Part shown: in pieces, positions 16,587 to 24,877 of the stretch
How the letters are laid out: the number at the start of each line of letters is the position of its first letter
Position numbering within the stretch: the first letter of the stretch is position 1
DNA from: Bryobacteraceae bacterium
GTDB lineage: Bacteria > Acidobacteriota > Terriglobia > Bryobacterales > Bryobacteraceae
DNA length: 64,000 nt
Assembly: GCA_025928545.1 (NCBI GenBank)
Contig: JAICJH010000018.1
Location: 36,876 to 100,875 of the forward strand
Reading direction: 5' to 3'
The notes under the pieces: generated by a model
What the model was told of the DNA's origin: nothing
The model's database searches: none
The model's input: the letters and a program-made list of their open reading frames with translations, nothing else
Made by a program: the position numbers and the translations under genes

Positions 16587-17915
16587 GTGGAACCATTTTT
16601 CGAGGGCTTAATTCCGCTGGCGTTATGCCGCCGTGGTTTGGAAAGATCTTCGTGCGCGATTCTGATGCTCATTGGCGGGGCCGTCGCATACGCCCAGCAG
16701 ACAGCGCCTCCGCCAGTCCCTGCCGCACGCATCACTCTGGAACAAGCCATTCAGCTGGCGACGCAGCACAATCACGCACTCGAAGCCGCGCGCTCCAATG
16801 TAAACCAGAGTCTTGCTCAGGAAGTTACGGCCAATCTGAGGCCCAATCCCTCTCTCTCCTGGGATTCGCAGTTCATCCCGCTGTTTAATCTTTCCCAATT
16901 CGGGCAACCCGGTTATTTCAACGACACGGCGCAGTTCGATTTTGGCGTCGGCTATACCTTTGAGCGGGGTCAAAAACGGCAGAACCGCCTGCGGGCCGCC
17001 CAGGATCAGACGAATGTGACAAGGTCGCAGGTACTCGATGCTCAGCGCACACTGGAGTTCAACGTCGGCCAGCAGTTTATAGCTGTTTTACTCGCCGAAT
17101 CCATGCTTGATCTCGCGCAGCAGGATCTCGCCAGTTACCAGCAGACCATCGATATCAGTGAAGCCCGTGTGAAGGCGGGCGATATGAGCGAAGGCGACTT
17201 GCTGAAGATCAAGTTGCAGTTGCTGCAGTTTCAGCAGGATGTTTCCTCGGCGAAGCTTTCCAGAGTGCAGGCGCTCGCGGGGCTGCGTCAGCTGCTCGGC
17301 TTTGAATCCGTGCCGGAAAACTATGACGTTACGGGAACACTCGATTATCAGCCCATCAAGGCCACGCTCGAAGACATGAAAGCGCTGGCCATTCGCACCC
17401 GGCCGGATTTGGTGGCGGCGCAGCGGAGCGTCATCGCAGCCCGCAGTCAGGTGTCGCTCGCCCAGGCAAACAGCAAGCGCGATCTCGGCGTCAGCTTCAA
17501 TTATTCTCATGTGGGCGCTCAAAACTCCGCGGCGTTCTTTTTCAATATGGATGTGCCGCTCTTCGACCGCAATCAGGGTGAGATCGCCCGCACTCAGGCT
17601 GCTGTCGCGCAGTCGGATCAGCAATACCGGGAAGCCTCGCAGCAGGTAATGACCGACGTTGTGAATGCCTGGGAAGGCCTGCACACCAACGATGAAATCG
17701 TGGGACTCTACCGGTCCGGTTATCTGGATCAGACTACACAATCGCGCGATATTTCGGAATACGCGTATCAGCACGGCGCCGCGCCGCTGCTGGATTTTCT
17801 GGATTCGGAACGAAGTTATCGCGCCAACCAACTCGCCTACCGGCAGGCTCTCGCGGCCTGGATGGTTTCACTCGAACAACTGCGTCAGGCCGCGGGCACA
17901 AGGACACTGCAATGA
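16587..17915 (+). CDS. TolC-family outer-membrane efflux protein (CzcC-like)
   Basis: The protein is 442 aa from a GTG at 16587, which has AGAGG six bases upstream; a further GTG at 16569 is in frame but less well placed. After a signal sequence (LERSSCAILMLIGGAVAYAQ), the mature part shows the two-fold repeated outer-membrane efflux domain. The first half is ITLEQAIQLATQHNHALEAA to AEQAESML-type helices; the second is VSLAQANSKRDLGVSFNYSH and DVPLFDRNQGEIARTQAAVA, with LDFLDSERSYRANQLAYRQA near the end. It forms the outer-membrane channel for the RND pump encoded downstream. Its stop overlaps the start of the adaptor gene (ATGA). Confidence 0.88.
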   Translation: MEPFFEGLIPLALCRRGLERSSCAILMLIGGAVAYAQQTAPPPVPAARITLEQAIQLATQHNHALEAARSNVNQSLAQEVTANLRPNPSLSWDSQFIPLFNLSQFGQPGYFNDTAQFDFGVGYTFERGQKRQNRLRAAQDQTNVTRSQVLDAQRTLEFNVGQQFIAVLLAESMLDLAQQDLASYQQTIDISEARVKAGDMSEGDLLKIKLQLLQFQQDVSSAKLSRVQALAGLRQLLGFESVPENYDVTGTLDYQPIKATLEDMKALAIRTRPDLVAAQRSVIAARSQVSLAQANSKRDLGVSFNYSHVGAQNSAAFFFNMDVPLFDRNQGEIARTQAAVAQSDQQYREASQQVMTDVVNAWEGLHTNDEIVGLYRSGYLDQTTQSRDISEYAYQHGAAPLLDFLDSERSYRANQLAYRQALAAWMVSLEQLRQAAGTRTLQ

Positions 17916-19084
17916 ACGAAACGCTGAAGAGTTTCACGATCGCGCGAACATTTCCGGCTGTCGCGCTGGGAATAGGCCTGGCGCTGGCCGGCTGCAACCG
18001 TACAGCGGACAAGCCATCCCAAATGACTTCCTTTGCCGCTTCCGAAACGGCGGCTGACACAGCCTCGCTGTTCTCCGTACCGGCCGATCAGATGGCGCAC
18101 GTTCAGGTCGTAAAGGCGGTGAAATCCGCTATCCCCCGCGTCCTCCGGTTCACCGGTACCGTGGCCTACGATGCCCTCGCTACCACGCCTGTGTTCTCTT
18201 CCGTGGGCGGGCCGGTGCGCGAAATTCTGGTCGCCCCAGGCGATTTTGTGAAAGCCGGCCAGCCGCTGCTGCACGTCAGCAGCCCTGACTATTCCGCTGC
18301 CCGTGCCGCCTATCAAAAAGCGCGCGATGTGCGGCAATTGGCCGAAAAAACGTATTCGCGGGCGCAAGATCTCTATGCGCACAAAGCTATCGCTCAAAAA
18401 GATCTCGAACAGGCTGAATCGGATCGCAATGTCGCGCAGTCCGATGTCGAAGCCAGTGGCGATGCCCTGCGCGCGCTCGGCATCGTTGATCCCGATGTCA
18501 GAACGCCCGGACTGCAAATTCCCGTTCTCGCGCCGGCCGCTGGAGAAATCGTAGAGCGCCTTGTCGGTCCAGGTCAACTTCTCCAGGCCGGAACCACGCA
18601 GTGCTTCACGATTTCCAATACCAGCAAAGTGTGGGTTCTAGTGAATGTCTACCAGGCGGACATGGGCACGGTCCACGTAGGCGACATCGCCGAAATCAGC
18701 ACCGATGCTTATTCGCAGCCATTTCGCGGCAAGATCTCTTACATCGCGCCGTCCATGGACCCGGCCACACGAACCCTGCAGGAGAGAATCGAAACTGAAA
18801 ATCCGGACCACAGGCTGAAGAAGGACATGTACGTGACGGCGCTGGTCCATGCGGGCACGGTCGAAAACGCAGTCCTTGTTCCCGACAGCGCCGTCCTGCG
18901 CGATACGGAGAATCAGCCTTTTGTTTACGTCCTGGCCGGCAACAATCAGTTCGCTCGCCGCCTGGTGGTGCCCGGCGATTCCTCGGGCGGCCAAACGCAG
19001 ATTAAATCGGGCCTGAAGGAGGGTGAAAGCGTCGCGGGTAACGGCAGTCTTTTCCTCCAGTTCCGGAATTCGATGCAGCAGTAA
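17912..19084 (+). CDS. RND efflux membrane-fusion lipoprotein (CzcB-like adaptor)
   Basis: The protein is 390 aa. The N-terminus ends in LALAGC, a lipobox, so this is a lipoprotein adaptor. Domains in order: the barrel/lipoyl half VFSSVGGPVREILVAPGDFV with KAGQPLLHVSSPDY, an alpha-hairpin (AAYQKARDVRQLAEKTYSRA to VEASGDALRALGI), the second lipoyl half VLAPAAGEIVERLVGPGQL, a beta-barrel domain (VWVLVNVYQADMGTVHVGD) and a membrane-proximal domain (AVLVPDSAVLRDTENQPFVY). This order is that of HlyD/CzcB-type periplasmic adaptors for heavy-metal RND pumps. It overlaps the TolC-like gene by 4 bp and sits 19 bp ahead of the pump. Confidence 0.9.
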   Translation: MNETLKSFTIARTFPAVALGIGLALAGCNRTADKPSQMTSFAASETAADTASLFSVPADQMAHVQVVKAVKSAIPRVLRFTGTVAYDALATTPVFSSVGGPVREILVAPGDFVKAGQPLLHVSSPDYSAARAAYQKARDVRQLAEKTYSRAQDLYAHKAIAQKDLEQAESDRNVAQSDVEASGDALRALGIVDPDVRTPGLQIPVLAPAAGEIVERLVGPGQLLQAGTTQCFTISNTSKVWVLVNVYQADMGTVHVGDIAEISTDAYSQPFRGKISYIAPSMDPATRTLQERIETENPDHRLKKDMYVTALVHAGTVENAVLVPDSAVLRDTENQPFVYVLAGNNQFARRLVVPGDSSGGQTQIKSGLKEGESVAGNGSLFLQFRNSMQQ

Positions 19085-19103
19085 AGGAAACGCTCAGGTC
19101 AAT

Positions 19104-22100
19104 ATGATCCACCGTATCGTTAAATTCGCCCTGCAACAGCGCTTCCTCATCATGATGCTTGTCGTCATGCTGATCGTCGCCGGTTCCTGGTCCTTCCTCC
19201 AGATGCCGGTCGACGCGTATCCAGACCTCTCCCCGCCCCGCGTCGACCTCATCACGCAATGGCCTGGTCACGCCGCTGAAGAAGTCGAGCGGCTGACCAC
19301 GCTTCCTCTCGAACTTGCCATGAACGGGACCCCAAAAATGAAGGTCATGCGTTCGGTTTCGCTCTACGGACTTTCCAAAGTTATTCTGACTTTCGAGGAA
19401 GGTACCGACGATTACTTCGCTCGGCAGGTGGCGTTTCAACGAATCGCCGATGCGACTCTTCCGGCCGGAATCACGCCGGGAATGGAGCCGTTGTTCAGTC
19501 CGAGCGGTCTGGTCTACCGCTACGTTCTCGAGAGTCCCGACCGCACGCCGGAAGAACTGCACACCATCGACGACTGGACCATTGCCCGCGCCTATCGGGG
19601 CGTGCCTGGGGTAGCGGACGATTCCGGCTTCGGCGGCCCCACGATGGAATATCACGTTCTGCTCGATCCCGTCAAACTCTACAACTTCCATATCCCCGTC
19701 GCTCAGGTGGTCACCGCGCTTTCCGCGAATAACTCGAACACCGGCGGCGGCTTCTATTCTCAGGGTGGCCAGTTCAATTACGTGCGTGGACTGGGCCTGC
19801 TTCAGACTGTGGAGGACATCGGCGAAGTGCCCGTGGGCGCCAATAATGGTGCACCCGTCCGGATCAAAGACATCGGCCGCGTGGAGATGGGTAACGCGCC
19901 TCGCCTCGGCATTTTTGGCTTTGAGAAGAATCCGGACGCCGTGGAAGGCGTCATCCTGATGAGGCGCGGAGAGCAGACACAGAATGTTCTGAAAGGGGTG
20001 GAGCAGAAGACCGAACAACTGAACCGGTCGGTGTTGCCACCCGACGTAAAGATCCGCCCGTTCTATGACCGAAGCGATCTGGTTCGTGTTACCACCGACA
20101 CCGTCGAGGGCAATCTCTTGCGCGGCATGCTGCTGGTGGTGATCGTTCTGATTTTCTTTCTCGGCAGCGTTCGCGCCGCCCTCATTTCAGCTCTGACGAT
20201 TCCTCTCGCGCTGCTGTTTGCTTTCGTCTTCCTGAAAGCCAGAGGCGATGCCGCCAACCTGCTCTCCATCGGAGCCATCGACTTCGGCATCATTATCGAC
20301 GGCACCATCGTGATGGTGGAAAACATCTATCGCGAACTCGGGCTGAGGCATGGCCAGCAATACAAATTGCGCGACGTGCTGATTATCGCGGCGCACGATG
20401 TCGATCGCCCAATCTTCTATTCCGTGGCCGTCATCATCGCCGGATACCTGCCGATCTATGCGTTGACCGGACCCGCCGGCTTGCTGTTCCGCCCCATGGC
20501 CAACACAATGGCGTTCGCCCTCGTCGGTGCGCTCGTTCTTACCCTGACCATCGTGCCGGTAGCGGCGTCATTCTGGTTCACCAGCGGCGTGAAAGACCGC
20601 CGGAATCCTGTTTTCGAATGGGTCCGCGATATCTACAAAGTGATGCTGAGCGCTTGCCTGCGCTTTCCGAAAGTAACGGTCTTCGCGGGCGTCCTGATTT
20701 TTGCCGCCACCCTCACACTCATTCCGCAGATTGGCGGCGAGTTCCTCCCTCATCTGGATGAAGGCGCGCTTTGGGTGCGCGCCACCATGCCTTATACCAT
20801 CTCATTTGAGGAGTCCAGCGCCTTCGCCCCGAAGATCATGGCCATCCTGAAAACCTATCCGCAGGTCACGGTGGTGGGCTCAGAACTGGGCCGTCCCGAT
20901 GACGGGACCGACGCCACGGGTTTCTTCAACGACGAGTTTTACGTCGGACTTCGGCCGTACAAGGATCAAACCTGGCAGACCGGTTCCATACACACCAAGG
21001 CCGACCTCGTTGCCGATCTGGAGAAGAAGTTCGAAACGTTCCCCGGCGTCATTTTCAACTACACGCAGCCCGCCGAAGACGCCGTGGATGAAGCCCTGAC
21101 CGGACTCAAGAGCGCGCTGGCGGTAAAGATTTACGGCGAAGATCTGAACGTGCTCGAAACCAAAGCGGTCGAGATTAAACGAACGCTGGATCGCACGCCG
21201 GGGTTCAAGCAACTGACAGTGGTACGTGAACTGGGCCAGCCCAGCCTGCTGATCACTCCGGACCGGCCGAAGATCGCTCGTTACGGCATCAATGTCGATG
21301 ACGTGGGCAGCGTCGTCGAAGCCGCCATCGGTGGTACACCTGCAACTCAAATCGTCCAGGGCGAGAAGCTGTTCGACCTTGTCGTCCGTATGGACCCGCA
21401 GTACCGTTCCGGAGAACGGCAGATTGGAAATTTGCTTGTGCCGGCGCCTGGTGGCCAGCAGATACCGCTCTCGGAGCTGGCATCGATACACCAGTCCTCC
21501 GGCGCGTCATTCATCTACAGAGAAAACAATTCGCGGTACATCGGGGTTCAGTTTTCAGTCAATGGCCGCGATCTGGAAGGTGTCATCAAAGATGGGCAAA
21601 AAGCTGTAGCTAACGCCGTGCACCTGCCCCAGGGCTATCGTCTGGAATGGGGCGGCGAATACGGCGAGTTGCTGGAAGCAGAAGCTCAGTTCGCCATCAT
21701 CGGGCCGCTCGCGGTCATGCTGATATTCATGCTCCTCTTCGCTCTCTATGGCAATTTCAAATTTCCCATGATGATCGTAATGGGTGTCTGCCTCACCGCG
21801 CCCGTGGGAGCTCTGCTGGCGCTGAAATTCACCCACACGCCGTTCAGCGTTTCGAGCGTACTGGGCCTGCTGGCCCTGCTGGGCGTTTCGGTGGAGACGG
21901 CAGTGATCCTGGTGAGCTACATCAACAAGCTGCGCCTCGAAGGCATGAGTATCCACGATGCGACGCTGGCTGCTTCATTAATGAGGCTTCGGCCAATCAT
22001 GATGACGGCGCTGGTGGCTTGCCTCGGGCTGCTTCCCGCCGCTATGGCGACCGGCGTTGGCAGCGATACCCAAAAGCCTTTCGCCATTGTGGTGGTAGCC

Positions 22101-22190
22101 GGACCGATCTCCAGTTTGCTGCTCGGGTTCTTCGTCAATCCAGCGCTTTATCAATTGGTAGCGCGCCGCGATGATGTGCTTAAGGTCTGA
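19104..22190 (+). CDS. Heavy-metal efflux RND transporter (CzcA-like)
   Basis: The protein is 1028 aa, the usual RND length, from the ATG at 19104; the ATG at 19023 overlaps the adaptor and was rejected. Two RND halves are visible with large periplasmic loops. The TM4 signature reads DFGIIIDGTIVMVENIYREL, close to the DFGxxxDGAVVMVEN of the HME-1/2 group (Co/Zn/Cd or Ni) and unlike the AIGAMxDAAIVMIEN of Cu/Ag CusA pumps. The conserved N-terminal YPDLSPPRVDLITQWPGHAA and ALYGNFKFPMMIVMGVCLTA segments also match. It would export divalent cations with proton antiport. The exact metal is not certain from sequence. Confidence 0.92.
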   Translation: MIHRIVKFALQQRFLIMMLVVMLIVAGSWSFLQMPVDAYPDLSPPRVDLITQWPGHAAEEVERLTTLPLELAMNGTPKMKVMRSVSLYGLSKVILTFEEGTDDYFARQVAFQRIADATLPAGITPGMEPLFSPSGLVYRYVLESPDRTPEELHTIDDWTIARAYRGVPGVADDSGFGGPTMEYHVLLDPVKLYNFHIPVAQVVTALSANNSNTGGGFYSQGGQFNYVRGLGLLQTVEDIGEVPVGANNGAPVRIKDIGRVEMGNAPRLGIFGFEKNPDAVEGVILMRRGEQTQNVLKGVEQKTEQLNRSVLPPDVKIRPFYDRSDLVRVTTDTVEGNLLRGMLLVVIVLIFFLGSVRAALISALTIPLALLFAFVFLKARGDAANLLSIGAIDFGIIIDGTIVMVENIYRELGLRHGQQYKLRDVLIIAAHDVDRPIFYSVAVIIAGYLPIYALTGPAGLLFRPMANTMAFALVGALVLTLTIVPVAASFWFTSGVKDRRNPVFEWVRDIYKVMLSACLRFPKVTVFAGVLIFAATLTLIPQIGGEFLPHLDEGALWVRATMPYTISFEESSAFAPKIMAILKTYPQVTVVGSELGRPDDGTDATGFFNDEFYVGLRPYKDQTWQTGSIHTKADLVADLEKKFETFPGVIFNYTQPAEDAVDEALTGLKSALAVKIYGEDLNVLETKAVEIKRTLDRTPGFKQLTVVRELGQPSLLITPDRPKIARYGINVDDVGSVVEAAIGGTPATQIVQGEKLFDLVVRMDPQYRSGERQIGNLLVPAPGGQQIPLSELASIHQSSGASFIYRENNSRYIGVQFSVNGRDLEGVIKDGQKAVANAVHLPQGYRLEWGGEYGELLEAEAQFAIIGPLAVMLIFMLLFALYGNFKFPMMIVMGVCLTAPVGALLALKFTHTPFSVSSVLGLLALLGVSVETAVILVSYINKLRLEGMSIHDATLAASLMRLRPIMMTALVACLGLLPAAMATGVGSDTQKPFAIVVVAGPISSLLLGFFVNPALYQLVARRDDVLKV

Positions 22191-22273
22191 GGCCGGATCT
22201 GCCGCTTGCGGCAACGCCCGCCCCGCATAATCTCCGCTGATTCTTGCGAACTCGGGCGCCCGCATTGGCCCGC

Positions 22274-22300
22274 GCTAAACTATATTTAGCCATGCCTAAT
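22274..22300. promoter_or_regulatory. Overlapping TTAG/CTAA dyads, candidate metalloregulator operator
   Basis: Two dyads overlap the start of the Nramp gene. GCTAAA (22274-22279) and TTTAGC (22285-22290) are perfect arms around CTATA. TTAGCCATGCCTAA (22287-22300) is palindromic at 12 of 14 positions and contains the ATG itself. TTAG...CTAA dyads are the general shape of operators of the DtxR/MntR family, which control manganese and iron uptake genes including mntH. The assignment to that family is inference; no mntR-like gene is in the window. Confidence 0.5.
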
Positions 22301-24184
22301 ATTTCGGCATCTTCGACGCGCTCCCTTTCCGACGTTCACGAAAGTGTCGCTACCGACCAGGTCTCTACGTGGCGCCGCATGCTCGCCTTTGCCGGCCCCG
22401 CCTACCTGATCAGCGTCGGCTATATGGACCCCGGCAACTGGGCCACGGATCTCGACGGTGGCGCGCGTTTCGGCTACAGACTGCTCTGGGTGCTGGTCAT
22501 GTCCAACGCTATGGCGATTCTGCTGCAAACGCTGAGCGCCAGACTCGGCATCGTAACCGGCCGAGATCTCGCACAGGCCTGCCGGGAAACGTATCCGCGG
22601 CCAGTCAACATCGCGCTGTGGTTTCTCTGCGAAATCGCAATCGTCGCCTGCGACCTTGCCGAAGTGCTCGGTGCGGCCATCGCGCTCAATCTGCTGTTTC
22701 ACATTCCCCTGCTCGCCGGCGTAGCGATCACGTCGCTCGATACTCTGCTGGTGCTGTGGTTTCAGAAGGCGGGTATACGGTACCTGGAAGCTTTTATCCT
22801 CGCCTTGATCGTGGTCATCGCCGGTTGTTTCACGGTGGAAATCATCATGGCAAAGCCGGACTACGCAGGAGTCGCAGCCGGCCTGATTCCAACCATCGAT
22901 CGTCACACCCTCTACATCGCCATTGCCATTCTGGGCGCTACGGTCATGCCGCATAATCTGTATCTGCACTCCGCTCTTGTGCAGACACGCCGCATCGGCA
23001 ACAGCGTAAAGCAGAAACAGGCGGCCTGCCGCTACAATCTCGTGGATTGCGTGGTGGCTCTGAATGGCGCCATGTTCGTGAATGCCGCCATCCTTGTGCT
23101 GGCCGGAACCATCTTCTTTCGTGTCCACCAGGAAGTGAACGAGATCCAGCAGGCCTATGTCTTGCTGGCGCCGCTCATGGGGACCGTGCTGGCCGCCAAA
23201 TTATTCGGAGTGGCTTTGCTCGCTTCGGGTCAATCCTCTACCCTGACCGGCACCATGGCGGGCCAGATTGTCATGGAAGGCTTTCTCAACATCCGGGTGC
23301 GTCCGTGGCTGCGACGTTTGGTAACCAGGGCGCTTGCGATCATTCCGGCGTTCATCGTGATCTGGCTCGCGGGCAGCCACGGAACATTTCAGTTGCTGCT
23401 GCTGAGTCAGGTGATTCTCAGTGTGCAACTGCCTTTTGCGATTATTCCCCTGCTCCAGTTCACGAACGATCCGCAGCGTATGGGCCAATTCGCGAGCGGC
23501 TGGAAAATTCGCGCCACAGGCTGGGCGACCGCAATCGTTGTTCTGAGCCTGAATGTCTGGCTCGCCGGGCAATCGATTTCCGAGTGGGCGTCCGGCGCCG
23601 GCAGTTTCGCGCCCCTGATCTGGACGGTCTCGGTAGCTCTCTGCGTCTCTTTGCTGGGCCTGCTGGGCTGGATCATGACCCAACCCTACCGCCGATCGCA
23701 TTCGAAGCCGGCCACTCTCGGCGTGGAAGAACAGACGCGCGATCTGGTGACGGTCCAGCGTTACAGGCGTATTCTGGTGCCGCTCGATCACTCCCGCCTT
23801 GACCGCCTCACTCTCAGCCATGCGGCCGGTCTGGCACAGCGGGATGGCGCAAGGTTATATCTCCTCCATGTCGAAGAAGGCGTGACCAGCCAGATGTATG
23901 GCTCGGAATCTTCCACCGCCGAGGTGCAGGCAGGCCGGGAATACCTCAACCGTCTGGTTGGCTCACTGGCTGAAATGAAAATCGAGGTTGAAACGGCCAT
24001 TCGCCACGGTTCCAAACCAGGCACCGAGATTATTGCCTACGCGCGTGAAATGTCCGCGGATCTGCTGGTCATGGGCGCGCATGGCCACCGCCGGATCAAG
24101 GATCTGATCTTCGGCACCACCATCGACCCCGTGCGGCACGCTCTCAATCTGCCGATCCTCGTAGTTCGCGAGCCAAATCCGTAG
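22292..24184 (+). CDS. Nramp divalent-metal transporter fused to a C-terminal universal-stress (Usp) domain
   Basis: The protein is 630 aa from the ATG at 22292. Residues 25-450 are an Nramp (MntH-like) transporter. The TM1 metal-binding motif DPGN is present in SVGYMDPGNWATDLDGGARF. The TM6 motif MPH appears in GATVMPHNLYLHSALVQTR, and SGQSSTLTGTMAGQIVMEGF also matches the family. Residues 490-630 form a Usp domain (YRRILVPLDHSRLDRLTLSH, ARLYLLHVEE, ADLLVMGAHGHRRIKDLIFG, LPILVVREP), including the GxxGxR-type ATP-binding loop. Ordinary MntH is about 410 aa, so the fusion is an extension. Predicted role: proton-coupled Mn(II)/Fe(II) import with a cytosolic regulatory or stress-sensing domain. 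It is downstream of, and divergent in function from, the exporter. Confidence 0.9.
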   Translation: MPNISASSTRSLSDVHESVATDQVSTWRRMLAFAGPAYLISVGYMDPGNWATDLDGGARFGYRLLWVLVMSNAMAILLQTLSARLGIVTGRDLAQACRETYPRPVNIALWFLCEIAIVACDLAEVLGAAIALNLLFHIPLLAGVAITSLDTLLVLWFQKAGIRYLEAFILALIVVIAGCFTVEIIMAKPDYAGVAAGLIPTIDRHTLYIAIAILGATVMPHNLYLHSALVQTRRIGNSVKQKQAACRYNLVDCVVALNGAMFVNAAILVLAGTIFFRVHQEVNEIQQAYVLLAPLMGTVLAAKLFGVALLASGQSSTLTGTMAGQIVMEGFLNIRVRPWLRRLVTRALAIIPAFIVIWLAGSHGTFQLLLLSQVILSVQLPFAIIPLLQFTNDPQRMGQFASGWKIRATGWATAIVVLSLNVWLAGQSISEWASGAGSFAPLIWTVSVALCVSLLGLLGWIMTQPYRRSHSKPATLGVEEQTRDLVTVQRYRRILVPLDHSRLDRLTLSHAAGLAQRDGARLYLLHVEEGVTSQMYGSESSTAEVQAGREYLNRLVGSLAEMKIEVETAIRHGSKPGTEIIAYAREMSADLLVMGAHGHRRIKDLIFGTTIDPVRHALNLPILVVREPNP

Positions 24185-24325
24185 CCCGCGCAGGTTTCAG
24201 CACACTGAGACAGCCTGTCCCAGCACCGTGTCCCGCTGGAACATCCGGCCCGGGCTGGAGACCTTATCTCTCATGGAATCAGACCGTCCGATGGGGTACA
24301 GACTTGCTCCCAAACATGTATCCGA

Positions 24326-24877
24326 ATGCTCCAAAAGCTGTTTTTTCTACCGCTGGTTCTGACTGCAATTGCCGCCCAGGGCGCGACATTGCAGCAGCTG
24401 TCCATGGATCAGATGAGTCAACTATCTACAAGTGTAGTTCGCGCGCAGGTCACGGGCGCATCTGCGGCAGTGGTCTCCAATTCGGGCAGTCCCGCGATCT
24501 ATACGCATTACAAGCTCAGCGTCACCGAGGTTTGGAAGGGCGAGGCGCCTGCCGAAGTCATGTTGCCCGGTGGCGCGGCGGATGGAAAAAAGCAGAGTTT
24601 CCCTGGCGTCCCTGAGTTGCGTGTCGGCGCCGAATACGTCCTGTTCCTCTGGAAATCCCCCACAACCGGCATCGTTCACACCCTCGGCCTGACCCAAGGT
24701 GTGTTTCAGGTCACCGCCCAGTCGGACGGTTCGGTTTTGGCGAGCCGGCGCGAGAGTGGCGAACTCATGCTGGATGCATCCGGCCGCGCCGTTGCCGATC
24801 ACGCCGTCAGCATGCGGCTCACGGACATGAAGACCCGTGTACGCCAGGCGCCCAACGCCGCGGAGAAGGCGCGATGA
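24326..24877 (+). CDS. Small secreted protein of unknown function, partner of the metalloprotease
   Basis: The protein is 183 aa. The signal peptide (MLQKLFFLPLVLTAIAAQGA) is clear. The mature part is beta-rich: LSTSVVRAQVTGASAAVVSN, THYKLSVTEVWKG, VGAEYVLFLWKSP, GVFQVTAQSDGS. The fold looks like an immunoglobulin- or OB-like beta sandwich of the kind that carries SVTEVWKGE-type repeats in exported proteins, but I recognise no family. Its stop overlaps the start of the metalloprotease gene by 4 bp (ATGA), so the two are co-translated and probably act together; inhibitor, chaperone or cofactor are all possible. Confidence 0.6.
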   Translation: MLQKLFFLPLVLTAIAAQGATLQQLSMDQMSQLSTSVVRAQVTGASAAVVSNSGSPAIYTHYKLSVTEVWKGEAPAEVMLPGGAADGKKQSFPGVPELRVGAEYVLFLWKSPTTGIVHTLGLTQGVFQVTAQSDGSVLASRRESGELMLDASGRAVADHAVSMRLTDMKTRVRQAPNAAEKAR

